A stretch of 64,000 nucleotides of DNA. Source: Mesostigma viride (Eukaryota; Streptophyta; Mesostigmatophyceae; Mesostigmatales; Mesostigmataceae). The DNA is taken from NCBI GenBank assembly GCA_009746045.1, contig RPFO01000629.1, positions 62,001 through 126,000 of the forward strand. The letters are read 5' to 3'. The position numbers were made by a program, and so were the translations under genes. Below are positions 24,001 through 33,384 of this stretch, piece after piece. Every line of letters starts with the position of its first letter. Position 1 is the first letter of the stretch. Below the pieces are notes generated by a model. That model made no database searches. It saw only the letters and a program-made list of their open reading frames with translations, and had not been told where the DNA came from.

Positions 24001-27000
24001 CAATTTTATCTTTGGTCACAGATGGGGCAACGAGTTCTTCAGGCGAAATCTGTCTTTTTTTTTCCCTGGCATGGTGGTACTCCTACCTTGGCGTCTGGTG
24101 GTCATGTCCACCCATTGGTGGCGCTTGCGGGCGATAGTTGAAGCGGGTAAATGCAGCGAACGGGTGAACAGACCCTGCACGCACTTGCCATGGCTCGCGC
24201 GGTGGCCACCCCCAGTACTCCATACTTGCACTGAGACCTACTTAGTTAGAGCCTCATTAGTTGCAGGAGCTCCTTTTACCAGCCATATTGTGTTTGCTTG
24301 CGCGAGAACCGTTGCCAGTGCGCTAAACACGCGGGTGTCGTTCCACCATGGTCCCCCGTGCCCCTGCAGAACAAGTGCGCTTCTCCTTCCCCATCAAGCT
24401 GACCACGACGGCGCTGGGCATGCTGCTGACATCGGCGGACCCACGCCTGGCTACCATCACCGTCCCTGGAAGACAGCTGGAGGTGGGGTTGCCGTGGATG
24501 CTCATGCTGGTAGTCGCCCTGCTGGCTCCAAACACATGTGCGACATGAAAGGTAGCCACTGAGTTTTACCTCCTTTATCGTCCTTCCCTTAATAGAAGCC
24601 TGGCGCTGTAATACGAGGTTCCCAAGCCACATGCGAAAGAGACCATGGGGTGGTGGCTATTACTACATGACCGTGCCTGTCTTCGTACACATGGCCTTCC
24701 CTGCACTGCCTGGCACAAGTGGGATTAGCCTACAGGTTACAGTTCCTGGCCAGATTACGTGGCTCTGCTGGACTGGACGGAGTTCGGCACATGCGCTGGT
24801 TGCGCATGCCATGGTAACCTAACCAAGGGGGAGAGAACCTTGTCGTGCCGGTCAGCTGGTGCTTACCCATCTGTCCTTCACCGTCGCGCGGCCTGGTTGG
24901 TGGTGCGGCCTCAGCATAGAAACTTGGGCGCCAGGAGCAGAACATTTCGGGGATGGTTCCCGGGCACGATGTGGTGACCCAACCACATATCCAGCCCAGC
25001 CAGCGGAGCAGTTAGTAGTGTAGCGGTGGCGGGAAGGGAACGTAGGTGACTTGGGCATTAGGTCCTTACTGCCCAACCACATCTTGGTGACCGCATTGCT
25101 TGCGGGGCTGTTTTCAAAGAAGGGCCGCTCTACCCTGCATGCACTTGCAATCTCTGCATTGCTCTGCAGTCTGTTCTTGATGGTCAAGGGCATGGGCTCC
25201 GAGCTACCCTAAGCTTGCTGCCTGCTGGCAAGATCTGGGCATGACACCACCTGGTGCCATTACTTTTGTAATGGTGCCTTTCCCACTGACCCACGACCCA
25301 AGACGTTTCCGAGGTTTCTAATGGGCGGGCTTTGCATGGCTTCCGGGCTGTGCTGGGTTGTGGGGCACCAGGGCCGATCTGGCCGGATAGGACGAAGGGG
25401 CAGGGGATAACACCTCCCATGGTCTTCTTAGCTGTGCCCCTATCGGCGGTGTGTCCGTGCCCCACTGTTGGCGCCATGCAGGGCATGCAGGCAGAGAGGC
25501 AGCGTAGTACCGCATCACCATGATTGATGCATGCCATGGTTCTTGACGAAACGTCCCCCTTTTGTATCTCGTGCCTGCGATCATCCGCTGGCTTGCGTTC
25601 TGACCAATTATGTTTTTGTCAGTACACTGTAACCCCTGAGCAGTGCTGCACATCTTCTCATACTTGTGGTGGAGGGAACAAGTCAGTTGCGTGGTTGCTG
25701 TGCGCCTCATGGACCAGCATCAGCATTTTGTCCTTCGTCTTTTGATCGCTGCCTTTCTTGCTGACCATCCGTTCATCACGATGTCCGATCGTGCGCTGCG
25801 TGGGATGAGCGCAGGTCCCTGACGATGGCCGCATCATGACCCGATCGCGCGCAAAGAAGGTGGACGAGAAATGGAGCCACGTGCCCGCACCTTGCAAGGT
25901 AATGCTGCACCGGTGGAAGTGCCAGGCCGAGCTGCCGATGCTGCCAATGAGTTGATTGATTGAATGCTTCATGCAAGATGCAGCCATGTACTCGTGAAGA
26001 ACAGCACCTGTTCAGCGTTCCTCTTGTTGGACATCTGATGCCGTGCTGACATGAAAGCTCAAGCTTCTTAGTTAAGGGAGTCTCCTTCTTCTTCAGATAT
26101 GATGGGAGTCTCCTTCTCCAGATACGATGCCAAGTTGTACCGTAACCTGGCCTTCCCATGGTGCCGACCCCCGCTTTGCTGCTGCTGTGGGTGATCGCAT
26201 TGAGGGCAGATGTTTTCGCTGCTGGTTGATGCCCTGGCGGAGGCCCAAGAAGACCAGAGGGCGGGCGGCGGCCAGCACACACAGGTTGGTGGCCGTTTAA
26301 GCGCCCAGCGGGGCCATGTCTTGTAATGCACAGCTCACAGCACTGTCGAGCAGGATGAAGTTCTGCTGCTTCGTTGGTGTAGACAATGCATGGTGAACAT
26401 CCTTCAAATCCTTCGGTTGGGTTTCAGCATGAGCCACGGCGCGTGAGGTACTTTTGCGCAATGCACTCTGTGCGGGAGAAATCATCGCACCCCCAGGCTT
26501 GTGAGAAGTCACACGATGGCTAGTATGAGGTTTCCTTCTACTTGCTAGTCGCTGCTACCCAGGCGGCGGGTTGTTCCTCGTGCAAGCGCTGTGCTTTGGC
26601 ATGCAATGGTCTTAGATGCCTTGAGACATCATTGCTCGCAGTCGTGTGTAATACTAGGCATGTGTAGAATGCTTTTTGACACATCAGGTTTTACGATCAG
26701 GGTACATGCGTTGTGTCTTGCGCAAGGGCAATTTTCATCTCTGTGAACATGTTTTCGTGTACCCTTGTGTTCTATAAATGCCTTAACCTTGACGGCGCTG
26801 CAGGATGATGAGGAGGAGGAAGAGGAGGAGGATGACGACAACGATTGGGTGGAGTATGATGGCAACAATGAGGAGGGGGAGGATGAGGACGAAGGTGATG
26901 AAGAAGAGGAAGAAGATGAAGGCAAGGCTGGCCCCTTTGGCGGTGCATGGGCGTCTGACGATCATGCTGGCCTGGGGATGATGGGCGACATGCATGCGTC

Positions 27001-28402
27001 GCCATTTGTGTCGGCTCACCTCATGGAGCATCTCCTGTCAGGCAAGGTAATTCGCGTCAACTCGCCCTGCGGGCAAGCTTTACATCTTGGCAATTGTGTT
27101 GTTCATTGCCTCAAGCAGTATTCCTGCGATTTCTGAAATGTGCAGTCGTTGCGACCGAACCTGCAGTTCTTGTCACAATCTGCATGCTAACCTCCTGTTG
27201 TTTCTTTGTGATGCCTGGGTGCTGGATGGGGAATGTGCAGACTTTTCAACTTAAGGTGGACCCGGATGAAGCGACAGACCCCATCAACAAGACCGATGTG
27301 CTGGAGTGCATGGCATCCGTGCTTCAGACATTTGCATCCAACAACCGCTCATCATTCGACGCATTCTGCCAGGTAAACCGAAAGGATTGCGGACATTTGA
27401 GTATGGCAGTGGCGTGTAGCGTACTTGGTGCCTTGGGGGCTTTATCTGTGCTTTGCATTTGCCAGCTTAAAGCACTTGTTTTCATGTATATACATACTTA
27501 CCTGGGCCGAAGGACCTTTGCTGTAATTTGGTCTTGGGTGCAGTGCCACTGTGAGCCCCTTTACTGATATCGTGTCCTCGAGGCAGCTTTTTGGCCCATG
27601 GTCCACCTGCGAGGATAGCCTGGTGGGAGCATAGCCCGTCGCATACGTTGGAGACGTCTTTTCCACGAAAGGCAGACCGCAAAGTTTGGCTAGCATGTTA
27701 TTGTGTTGTTGGTCAATGTCGCTTCCTGTTTGTGTTCTGCTACTAGCTGGAATATCCACAGCCAGGAAGATACCTGGGAGGCCAAATATATAGCAGAAAG
27801 CATCCACTTCTTTGGCATCGCTCCCCAATACACCTTTGCATAGCTGTTCAAGTTGAAATTATTGTATAGCTGCAAATTGTGAAAGAAAGATTATGTGGGA
27901 AAGTGTGGAAGGACGGCAGAGGTCGTGTGTATGATTTTACTGTGACTACAGTGAGTTACCATGATTGCAGGCGGGAGTTATTTGTTTTCTTCCATTTTGC
28001 TTCTATCTTTCCAAACCTGCAGACAAATGAGTTGTGCCCAGGGGTAGAGAATGTGCCCCTTTTTTTCCTGGAAAAAGCGTCAACTTCAGCCTTTGAATGT
28101 GAAGTAGTTGAATAGCCTCTAGCTATTACTTTTGATGCGCCAATTACTAATTGGCACATGAAATGTAATAGCTAGAGGCTATTCGATGCTTCCAATGGGA
28201 TTATTAACCTGGAAAGCATGTGGTCTTGACAATTTATGTCAGCGATCTATTTGGGATTGTAGTCAATGTGAACACCACATTCCATGAGACGAACTCTGCT
28301 TACTTTCAAATATATCTGTATTTTGTCTCTGTCTGAGTCATGGCACTGCAGGAGTTAACTTCAGCACAAAAGAAGACGTTGGCTACAGTTATAAAACTAT
28401 GA
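6013..28402 (+). CDS. IPO9: Importin-9-like karyopherin-beta, C-terminal part, multi-exon
   Basis: Importin-9 imports proteins such as histones into the nucleus as a HEAT-repeat karyopherin. Exons read: 6013-6072, 8641-8713, 9296-9363, 9821-9870 (tentative), 10888-11023, 13797-13854, 14715-14827, 15312-15389, 18937-18999, 19775-19870, 20144-20250, 20822-21011, 23651-23765, 24370-24482, 25815-25898, 26210-26284, 26804-27046, 27241-27372, 28352-28402 (TGA). Apart from the tentative one, every intron is GT-AG, and phases join without a break to ~634 codons. The order of matches follows known IPO9: REAGLLTLGYV near the middle, NGAECLALFLLALG, GLHFVVAQW, TRSRAKK before W-HVP, a long Asp/Glu stretch (exon 26804), a DP-N-TD motif, and the end LTSAQKKTLATVIKL. 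The N-terminal half, including the Ran-binding region, is expected upstream of the window. Intron load is extreme: about 1.9 kb coding in 22.4 kb. Confidence 0.88.
6560..7163 (+). pseudogene. Unrecognised transposon-borne ORF, broken
   Basis: One frame is open from 6560 to an in-frame TAA at 6878-6880 and continues in the same frame to 7163. The predicted product is hydrophilic and acidic: a Gln/Glu-rich stretch, an Asp run (DVDADDDDVEMS) and, after the stop, a charged region ending PASGALRDLLA. At that point the 31-bp minisatellite begins, shifts the frame and ends the reading frame. After the array the same frame style resumes (ARYPHVSPDLVYRANFLED) up to a possible GTGAGT donor near 7652. 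I do not recognise the family. It may be a captured host exon or a decayed transposon gene. Confidence 0.4.
7072..7568. repeat. 31-bp minisatellite (16 copies) inside the TIR transposon
   Basis: Units of 31 bp with core GCGCCCTGCGCGACTTGTTA repeat 16 times. The unit equals the sequence at the junction of the broken frame (ASGALRDLLA), so the array grew out of that coding sequence. Because 31 is not a multiple of 3 it destroys the frame. Variants (GGCGCC/GGCACC, GAGCGG/GAGTGG) are interspersed. Confidence 0.93.
7570..7922 (-). pseudogene. Coding-like minus-strand stretch in the transposon, unknown
   Basis: The minus strand is open through this interval and beyond, into the 31-bp array. The composition looks protein-like (LRPYDPFRPDDHISG, EGQLKDFNARLNMVQES). 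No family is recognised. The start at 7922 sits near the right terminal inverted repeat. It could equally be an antisense shadow of another frame. Confidence 0.2.
9081..9142. repeat. 31-bp tandem duplication
   Basis: Two adjacent copies of a 31-bp segment (CAGCATCCTGCRCCGCGACA...) differ at one base. They lie in the intron before importin exon 9296-9363 and follow a C-rich tract. Confidence 0.85.
9346..9500. repeat. Degenerate ~43-bp repeat spanning an importin splice donor
   Basis: The last bases of exon 9296-9363 plus its donor (CAGCTATGCGCCCGTG|GTATGTGG) recur as CAGCTATGCGCGCGTGGGAC near 9402, CAGCGATGCGCCCACGGTGC near 9434 and CAGCAACCCACGTGCC near 9478. The spacers are related (AGGGCAAGTT / AGGGCGTGTT). 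Only the first copy has a clean GTATGT donor. This is an older, diverged example of the junction-derived arrays seen at 21 and 23.8 kb. Confidence 0.7.
9821..9870 (+). other. Tentative importin exon with unresolved borders
   Basis: After an AG at 9819-9820 the + strand encodes DLLQTFRDFLAGLLIGR, which fits the importin-9 segment expected between exons 9296-9363 and 10888-11023. There is no good GT donor. A GC donor after 9870 gives the right phase with 10888. Alternatively a weak GT after 9854 plus a 22-nt microexon at 10085-10106 (ending at GTAAGT) also restores phase. A minus-strand motif resembling a tRNA B box overlaps, so this could instead be SINE sequence. Confidence 0.4.
11293..12093. 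repeat. Direct repeat pair, ~120 bp, in importin intron
   Basis: The segment 11293-11411 (GTGCTAGGCTTTATACGTAC...) recurs at 11971-12093 with scattered substitutions. Both copies contain CCATGCTGGG-(A/G)CCCAGCATACTC and end in AAGGTGTTGCCCC. The first copy abuts the (GGGT)n tract. They look like parts of an unclassified interspersed element. Confidence 0.8.
11423..11624. repeat. (GGGT)n microsatellite, ~50 units
   Basis: An almost pure GGGT tetranucleotide tract runs ~200 bp on the + (coding) strand of the importin intron, with one phase slip near 11529. Runs of three G every four bases are ideal for parallel G-quadruplexes in both the DNA and the intron RNA. Open frames of Trp-Val-Gly-Gly repeats across it are artefacts. 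Confidence 0.97.
11627..13419. repeat. Direct repeat pair, ~283 bp, in importin intron
   Basis: The segment 11627-11909 (AAAAGAGGTCTCCCAACGTC...) recurs at 13136-13419 with about 95% identity by eye. Both copies end near ACGCGTCATATATA(T)AA. The shared unit is probably an interspersed element of unknown class; no polymerase III boxes or coding frame were recognised. Between the copies (11910-13135) only the second copy of the 120-bp repeat is recognisable. Confidence 0.85.
15408..17626. repeat. 23-bp minisatellite, ~96 nearly identical copies
   Basis: The unit core is GGGCGCGGTGGTTGCCTCAC. Copies are almost identical; only a handful of single-base variants (CATGAT, GATAGG, TTGCTTCAC, GGTCGCC) were seen in 2.2 kb. 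The array starts 18 bp after the splice donor of importin exon 15312-15389. The + strand has no stop in any frame, giving an artefactual open frame of 770 codons. Its homogeneity contrasts with the 30-bp array and points to recent expansion or efficient homogenisation. Confidence 0.97.
17798..18430. repeat. 31-bp minisatellite, ~20 copies
   Basis: Units contain GCACACGGCCACCTCCTCGT followed by TGGAATGACGC. One unit near 17942 is shortened and a few carry single-base changes. It lies in the same importin intron as the 23-bp array and is open only on the minus strand. The intron (15390-18936) is thus mostly two unrelated minisatellites. Confidence 0.95.
18842..18931. repeat. Pyrimidine 14-bp repeat forming a 3' splice-site tract
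   Basis: CCTCCCCTCCTCTG units repeat about five times directly before TTGTCTCCTCACCAG, the acceptor of importin exon 18937-18999. The polypyrimidine tract of this acceptor is therefore itself a short minisatellite. Confidence 0.85.
20527..20755. repeat. 28-bp minisatellite, ~8 copies, upstream of exon 20822
   Basis: Units contain TATGGGGCCTGTACGTCATG and GTCTTGCC; variants are ACATC and CGTCTTG. The array ends about 65 bp before the acceptor of importin exon 20822-21011. It is stop-free in + frames. Confidence 0.95.
21004..21241. repeat. 28-bp minisatellite that repeats an importin splice donor
   Basis: The exon end plus donor GCGCGGCTG|GTGAGTGCTG is repeated exactly every 28 bp. GTGAG donors fall at 21012, 21040, 21068, 21096, 21124, 21152, 21180, 21208 and 21236. 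The first is the functional one by phase (exon 20822-21011 joins exon 23651 in frame). Every copy keeps both the exonic CTG and the GTGAG, so nine near-identical donor contexts stand in a row. Confidence 0.93.
21258..21403. repeat. 36-bp tandem repeat, 4 copies
   Basis: Four consecutive 36-bp units contain GGGCCGTTCTAGACGCAATA and CCCGGCTGGTCCAC. They follow the splice-donor array almost directly, in the same importin intron. Confidence 0.93.
21619..23354 (-). mobile_element. ORF1-only LINE (family A), 5'-truncated, in importin intron
   Basis: The minus strand matches element 41585-43604. On the left are the (TTAA)n tail and the CACGTGACTGCGTCACGTG hairpin, then the 3' UTR, then ORF1 in pieces (22401-22171, 22903-22571, 23222-22983). 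The ORF1 frame is broken by several shifts. Homology stops at ~23354, inside the N-terminal coding region, so the copy is 5'-truncated as usual for LINEs. ORF1 passes directly into the same 3' UTR as in the other copy, with no ORF2. No clear target duplication was found. Confidence 0.85.
23751..23960. repeat. 46-bp repeat copying an importin exon end, donor and an acceptor-like site
   Basis: The end of exon 23651-23765 (TGGCTTGCCTTCCAAG|GTAAACTCC) recurs every 46 bp, with donors at 23766, 23812, 23858, 23904 and a diverged GTGAAC at 23950. Each unit also contains CTGCTGTCCCAG directly before TGGCTTGCC. Every repeat is therefore a potential 16-nt microexon with its own acceptor and donor. By phase the first donor joins exon 24370-24482. 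Confidence 0.92.
24483..25814 (+). other. Importin intron, no recognisable feature
   Basis: This 1.3-kb intron joins exons in phase 0. Short frames on either strand resemble nothing. No tandem array or transposon end was seen. Confidence 0.6.
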
Positions 28403-29015
28403 GACCACTACCCAGCATTGATTCGCATTGATGGGGCTGCGCCATATGAATAATTCAGTGCCGTATCCAGTACAGGATCGAGCTTTGCTACTGCATGCCC
28501 TTCTCTACCAGGGAAATGGCCAGATGCCTGTGTGGCTAACTGCACGTCATGGCCCGGCCGGGCCGGGCCATGCCATACTTGTACTTAGATGCTAAAAGTC
28601 AAGGTGGAATTGTTCACATTCCTCCAGGCGGGGCTCAAGGCCGAATGACTGACATTGTGGGCTGTTGGTGGTCAGTCAGCCCTCCATCTTACCAGTACAA
28701 ACTGTTCTTTGGCAGCACCACGCGTTCTGTAGGAATTCGCCCAATGTCAATTCTGATTAGTGGCGCCGGGTATGCAAGTGTGTTGCATAAGTAAGTAGTA
28801 AGTACTTGCGTGTCATGCGCATGGGCATGCCACGGAGTAAGTAAGTAAGTAAGTAAGCAAGCAAGCAAGTAAGTAAGTAAGTACTTGCGTGTCATGCGCA
28901 TGGGCCGGCCAGACCAAGGGCGGTGTCTACCTGACTGGTGCGAGCAATTAAGATGTCCTACAAATGCTATCAGGACTACGCTGCCTAATCTCGTCCGAAA
29001 TGTGAGGCATACCCT
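28403..29015. other. Importin 3' flank with (GTAA)n tract
   Basis: Downstream of the importin stop there is no convincing gene. A GGCCCGGCCGGGCCGGGCC stretch lies near 28551. At ~28791-28885 a (GTAA)/(GCAA) tract is flanked on both sides by CTTGCGTGTCATGCGCA. The same motif next to a (TAAG)n tract recurs at 55217-55275, so it belongs to a dispersed repeat. Confidence 0.6.
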
Positions 29016-29162
29016 GATAAATTAATCAATTAATTAATAGACACGTGACTGCGTCACGTGAGCATAAGTCCTCAGTGGGAGGGGAACATGGGATGGAATG
29101 GATGGTGTAAGCTATCTAGGTCCTAGCTACAGGGGTGTGGGCACCGCGGCCCGAATCGCTAT
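29016..29162 (-). mobile_element. 3' end of a LINE (family C), separated from its body
   Basis: Read on the minus strand, this matches 61206-61388 of the full-length LINE: the last ORF2 codons, 3' UTR, the CACGTGACGCAGTCACGTG hairpin and a TTAA-rich tail. It stops at GAATCGCTAT|TTAACCCC. The continuation of the LINE (GCATTC...) is found at 38346, so one LINE copy was split by the insertion described next. Confidence 0.88.
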
Positions 29163-30697
29163 TTAACCCCTAAATGGTCTGGCTGCCGATTTTCCGCCTA
29201 AAACTGAGTTACAGCCGACACGTCGGCCCCTTCTCGGGGGACCAAATGCCGCGAAAACTATTGAGAATTAGGAAACGTTTAGCTGAGAAGATCGAAAGTT
29301 TATAATTTTCCTCACAGCATGGTACTAGGGTTTGCATACTTCTGACAAAGTTATAGAGGTGTTCTGGCCGGTCAAAGTACAAGGGGTCAGGGTACTTTTT
29401 CACGTACAACGTGCATTCCGGAAAACGACGACCTGGCCATGGCGGCTTGCGCCCACGCATGGCATTTACGTTTTCGTTCGAATTTTCTGACCAAACTCAG
29501 GAAATTGATTTTATACGTCCTAAAGATCATACAGGCCAATTTTTGGTTCGCGGGAATGCCATTTGATAGGTGTCGGCAGCGTTCTTGCTGGAAAAAACTG
29601 CGATCAGGCCGGACGATAGAAACGTTGACAGCAATACCTTTCCGGCGTATTTTAAAGGATATATTGGTTTCTTTGTACTTTGTATGATACATTGTAGTCG
29701 TAAACGTGCAAGGGTGGCCAGAAATCGCCGAATCCAGCGACCATGCTGCACAACTTTGGTGTGCCGAAATGCGCCATTTTGCGGCCACCGCCTGGGCCAA
29801 GGTAACGCCATCCATGCCTGGTAAAGCTTAATCATCGTTTTCCTATCGATGTTTGACGTTTATATATACGTTCTAGCTTGTGTAGCACATTCTTTTTGCA
29901 TTATTCATGCTCTTTCTTGACCCTGGCCTGGCCCCTTTCTAAAACACCCTTCTTAGATGCTTCCCTCAGTCAGTTGACCTGCCACAGGGTGATGGTGATA
30001 AGTTTTAGAGGCTGTATGGGTTTGAATACCTCCATATATGTTTGTTATACATTTCCCACACACATATTGCATGAGTGTGAGGCAGTTGGCTGGTCTCTGT
30101 GGCATCATCAAGCATGTAACCGGTGAGTAGAAGCTTCCCATTGTCAGCATGTGCCACCAGGTGTGCTGGCCATCACCTGGCAAGCTATAGCAGCTTAGGC
30201 CTAGTTTATCCTTGCTAGGGCAAGCTGAAATAGGCTTAAAATCACTAGTTTGTTGGTGGCTGCCTCCTAGAATGCATGCCTTGCGTAGGGTATCCGTACC
30301 ACGTTACCTACGTGCATGGACAAGGTGGCACCTGCACATAGGTGCCATGTAAGGGCAGTGTGATGATGCAGTTATGTTTCCCCATCATTGTGGAAGGGAA
30401 ATGTATTGTGTGGCATGGTTGGGGGCCATATTAGTAGGTATTAGTAGGTAGTATGCCCACTCCTACCCCCTTGGTTGCTTTTTACCAACGGTACCCCTAT
30501 GGGCTGTACTGGGTGTAACTGCTGGTATACCCACCCAAATGATGACCCCAGTGGCTCAAACTGTTCAGCAACTAATTGTTTATCATCCCTGAAGTGGTAG
30601 GTGCCTAGCTCTTACAACATAATTCAAAAATGCACATTCTACCAAAAATGAAAACGCTCGTCTTGACCCCCCTGACTTTGACGGCAGTTATACATGG

Positions 30698-31394
30698 TGT
30701 AACGACTAAAAATGTTGTGTTTGCAACAGCCTCAGTTTCAACATTGATGTGAAAAGATCTTTATACCTGGGTTGGAGTCGCGACAGATAACTTCACGTCC
30801 AGAGAAGCAATGAAGATGGATCTTCAACAGTTAAGGGAATGAGTCCCCACCCTTGTTAGACACAACAGACAATGTTATATCCAAGTCGACTATCTGTTGA
30901 AGTTATAGTTGACTTTTAGCGAGGGTTGTTTGATTGATGAAACAAGGAATCCCTTGAATTACACCATAGCTTTAGCTTTCTTACACGCACACATGCACGG
31001 CCGCCACAATCAGTATAAAAGTCATCGTGCACGCAGAGTCGGCTCAACCCTAACCCGAAAGAACCAATCAAAAGTGAGGATCACTCAAGGTAAGATCCTG
31101 TCCTCAGAATCCACAACACAGCACAAGGCCAGCACTACAGAATCTCCGTGACCTGGAACCAGATCCACCAGGTACGACAGTCTTAAAGAGAATCTATGAC
31201 TGGCTGAACTAAACCATACAAAGTACCCCACGTGGATCAGGCCACGACCAATGAGGGTAGAACAATAATTCGACAGATCTCAGCAGGCCTATACTCATAC
31301 GTCGAAGCCTCCTAACTATCCAAATAATTGTCCCCAAGAACTCATGATAAGGTCACCAGTAGGAAAACTTTGGATGTAACATTTGGTTGTTACA
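30698..31394 (-). repeat. LTR (3' LTR in element orientation)
   Basis: 697 bp, starting TGTAACGACTAAAAATG and ending TTTGGTTGTTACA on the + strand. No difference from 37471-38167 was seen by eye. Its right border abuts the polypurine tract. Confidence 0.95.
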
Positions 31395-33008
31395 TATCTC
31401 CCCCTCAAGACAGGAACTCCCAGTTCCTAGAAGCCAAGAAGAATAAACAACAACCTACACAAGAACAACACAACAATAAACAGGAAGTCCACCATCTCTT
31501 GGGACAAGCAGATGGGTTTTTACATCCCTGAAGCCAGGGCCTCCTATCTCATAAACATCTAGTCACAGGTGCTTAAGGAAGACAAGTCACATCCTTATCC
31601 ACTACAAGCCCAGATAATCACAGCAATACGGGAAGTCATCCCGTCATCATTCTGGAATTCTGGAACTCCGGACTGGAACATCAGAACTGGAATGGAGCCC
31701 CCCCCATCATCCATCCTGGAATCCCCCCCCTCACACCACAATCCAAAGCCCCCCTTTCCTTCTCAGCCCTGTTCCTCACAGGCTATACCAATCCCCATTC
31801 AGGCCACCTTGCCATTGGGTCCACACATGGGAAACTGCCCCACCACGTGGGCCAACTCTGGCCAGTTCCTGCTGACCTTCAGCACCATGCAAGTCTCAGT
31901 AGCCCCTGCCACCATCTGGACAGCATAGCGGAAGCATGCCCCAGGAGAGGAGCACCACAGACTGACTCGCCGGGTCCATCACCCAAGTAGAGGACGTCTT
32001 GTGCCTGCTCACCCCTGATCTGTACGCTCACCAGAACTGCAGAAAGGTCTTGACCACAGACCACTTAGCACCTATCAGGGCACCAGCACCCATAGTGGCA
32101 TCAGACGGACCCTAAGTTCCACAGTGTACTTGGGCAACCCGGGATTGCAAAAGAGGTAGAAGTCTCCAAAGGAAAACACCTTCTGGCTGAGCTGGAGAAA
32201 GAAGGAACCAAATCAAAGTCACCCTTCTGAACTGAAACTCCAACAGCTCCCTGTAGGAAGCCTCTCCCATACTCACTGGCTGCAACTGAGTAAATGCCTC
32301 CTTCAAGGCCTCAGGTAAGGCTGCTAGCATGTCCTGCCCCTCAGTAGGCCTCATATCAAACTCAGGTCCTGGTGACAATGCATACATCCTATGCAGCAGA
32401 TGAGCCACAAAAAGGGGAGCCACTCTCATACAGGCTGGTGTGCATACATGAACCACGTCTTAATCATACCAGGCATCAAGCCCTAGGTGAACAACTCCAT
32501 ATGTCATATGTCGGGGTACAACACAGAAGTCACTCTCCATGTGCCATCCAGGCTCAGATCCCCTCAACTATCCTCAGAAGCTGGTCACCAAGATCTGGAT
32601 GTCATCTCAGCTTAGTCCCACCAAACTCCCCCAAGAGTCCATCCCACTCAACTCAGATCCCAGTCAGATTCGATGAGTCCACATGAATCCAGGAAGGAGT
32701 CAACAGGGTCAAGGCACCTAAGCCAAACAAGGTGAGGCCACTCCAGGTTCTGGGACACCACCCTCCCTCAGCTAGAGTCCACGGGTGAAGGACAAGCCTG
32801 ACATTCCCAGGGATAACGGGTCATCCACAGGGATCCATGCCATGAATACTGACAGCTCTCACTGCTTGATCAGGGCAGGAAGCAGAGTGTCATGTAGCAA
32901 GGCTAACCCTCTATACAGCCAACCCCCCATAATTAACTTGGGCTGCCATGCAGGGTCCAAGGCTCATCAGGTCATAGCAGGCTGGATGGATGCCAAGAAT
33001 GCTCAATC

Positions 33009-33384
33009 CTAACACAGGGCTGGCATGAGCTTCTGCTGCAGCAAGTCCAAGGCCCGCTGACACCCGGCAGTCCACGCAAACTGGAACGAGGAAACGTCAA
33101 CAGCGCCCCAGGTGGAAGTGCAGTCACCAAGAGACAGGAGCAATCCAGCAGGAAGACGTCGCCAACAGGGTCGCCTCATGAAGAGCAAGGTTATCTCAGA
33201 AGTACGCCCATGAGGCCGTGGACAGGGTTGTCTCCAGTGGGTACCCGTCAGCAGGTTGGGGAGATGCAACAAAGCACAGCCAAAATAGCCCACCGATGGC
33301 CAGCGAAACCAGGATACCATCAGGTTCTATGAGGATAGTCAGGGATCTATGAGGAGACCCAGAAAAGATGAACTGAAATCCCAA
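33009..33384 (-). pseudogene. Ty3/Gypsy-like RT/RNase H remnant
   Basis: Minus-strand frames encode GYFGCALLHLPNLLTG, resembling the Gypsy FLGL-GYYRRFI-F---A-PLT block. Further on they encode FAWTAGCQRALDLLQQKL, resembling the F-W---CQ-AF--LK--L start of the RNase H region. Spacing and order suit a Gypsy pol read on the minus strand, as the primer-binding site requires. Stops and frameshifts follow at once. The YxDD motif, integrase and gag were not found. Confidence 0.5.

Noticed and set aside
28021-28114. Alternative last importin exon after CTGCAG at 28018-28020
   Set aside because: Its product does not match the family end, whereas 28352-28402 does and keeps phase.
28549-28794. 81-codon + strand open frame after the importin stop
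   Set aside because: No recognised domain and probably 3' UTR or intergenic; not enough to call a gene.
29167-30697. Transposase inside the TTAA element
   Set aside because: Open frames (longest 142 codons, minus strand) show no transposase motifs.
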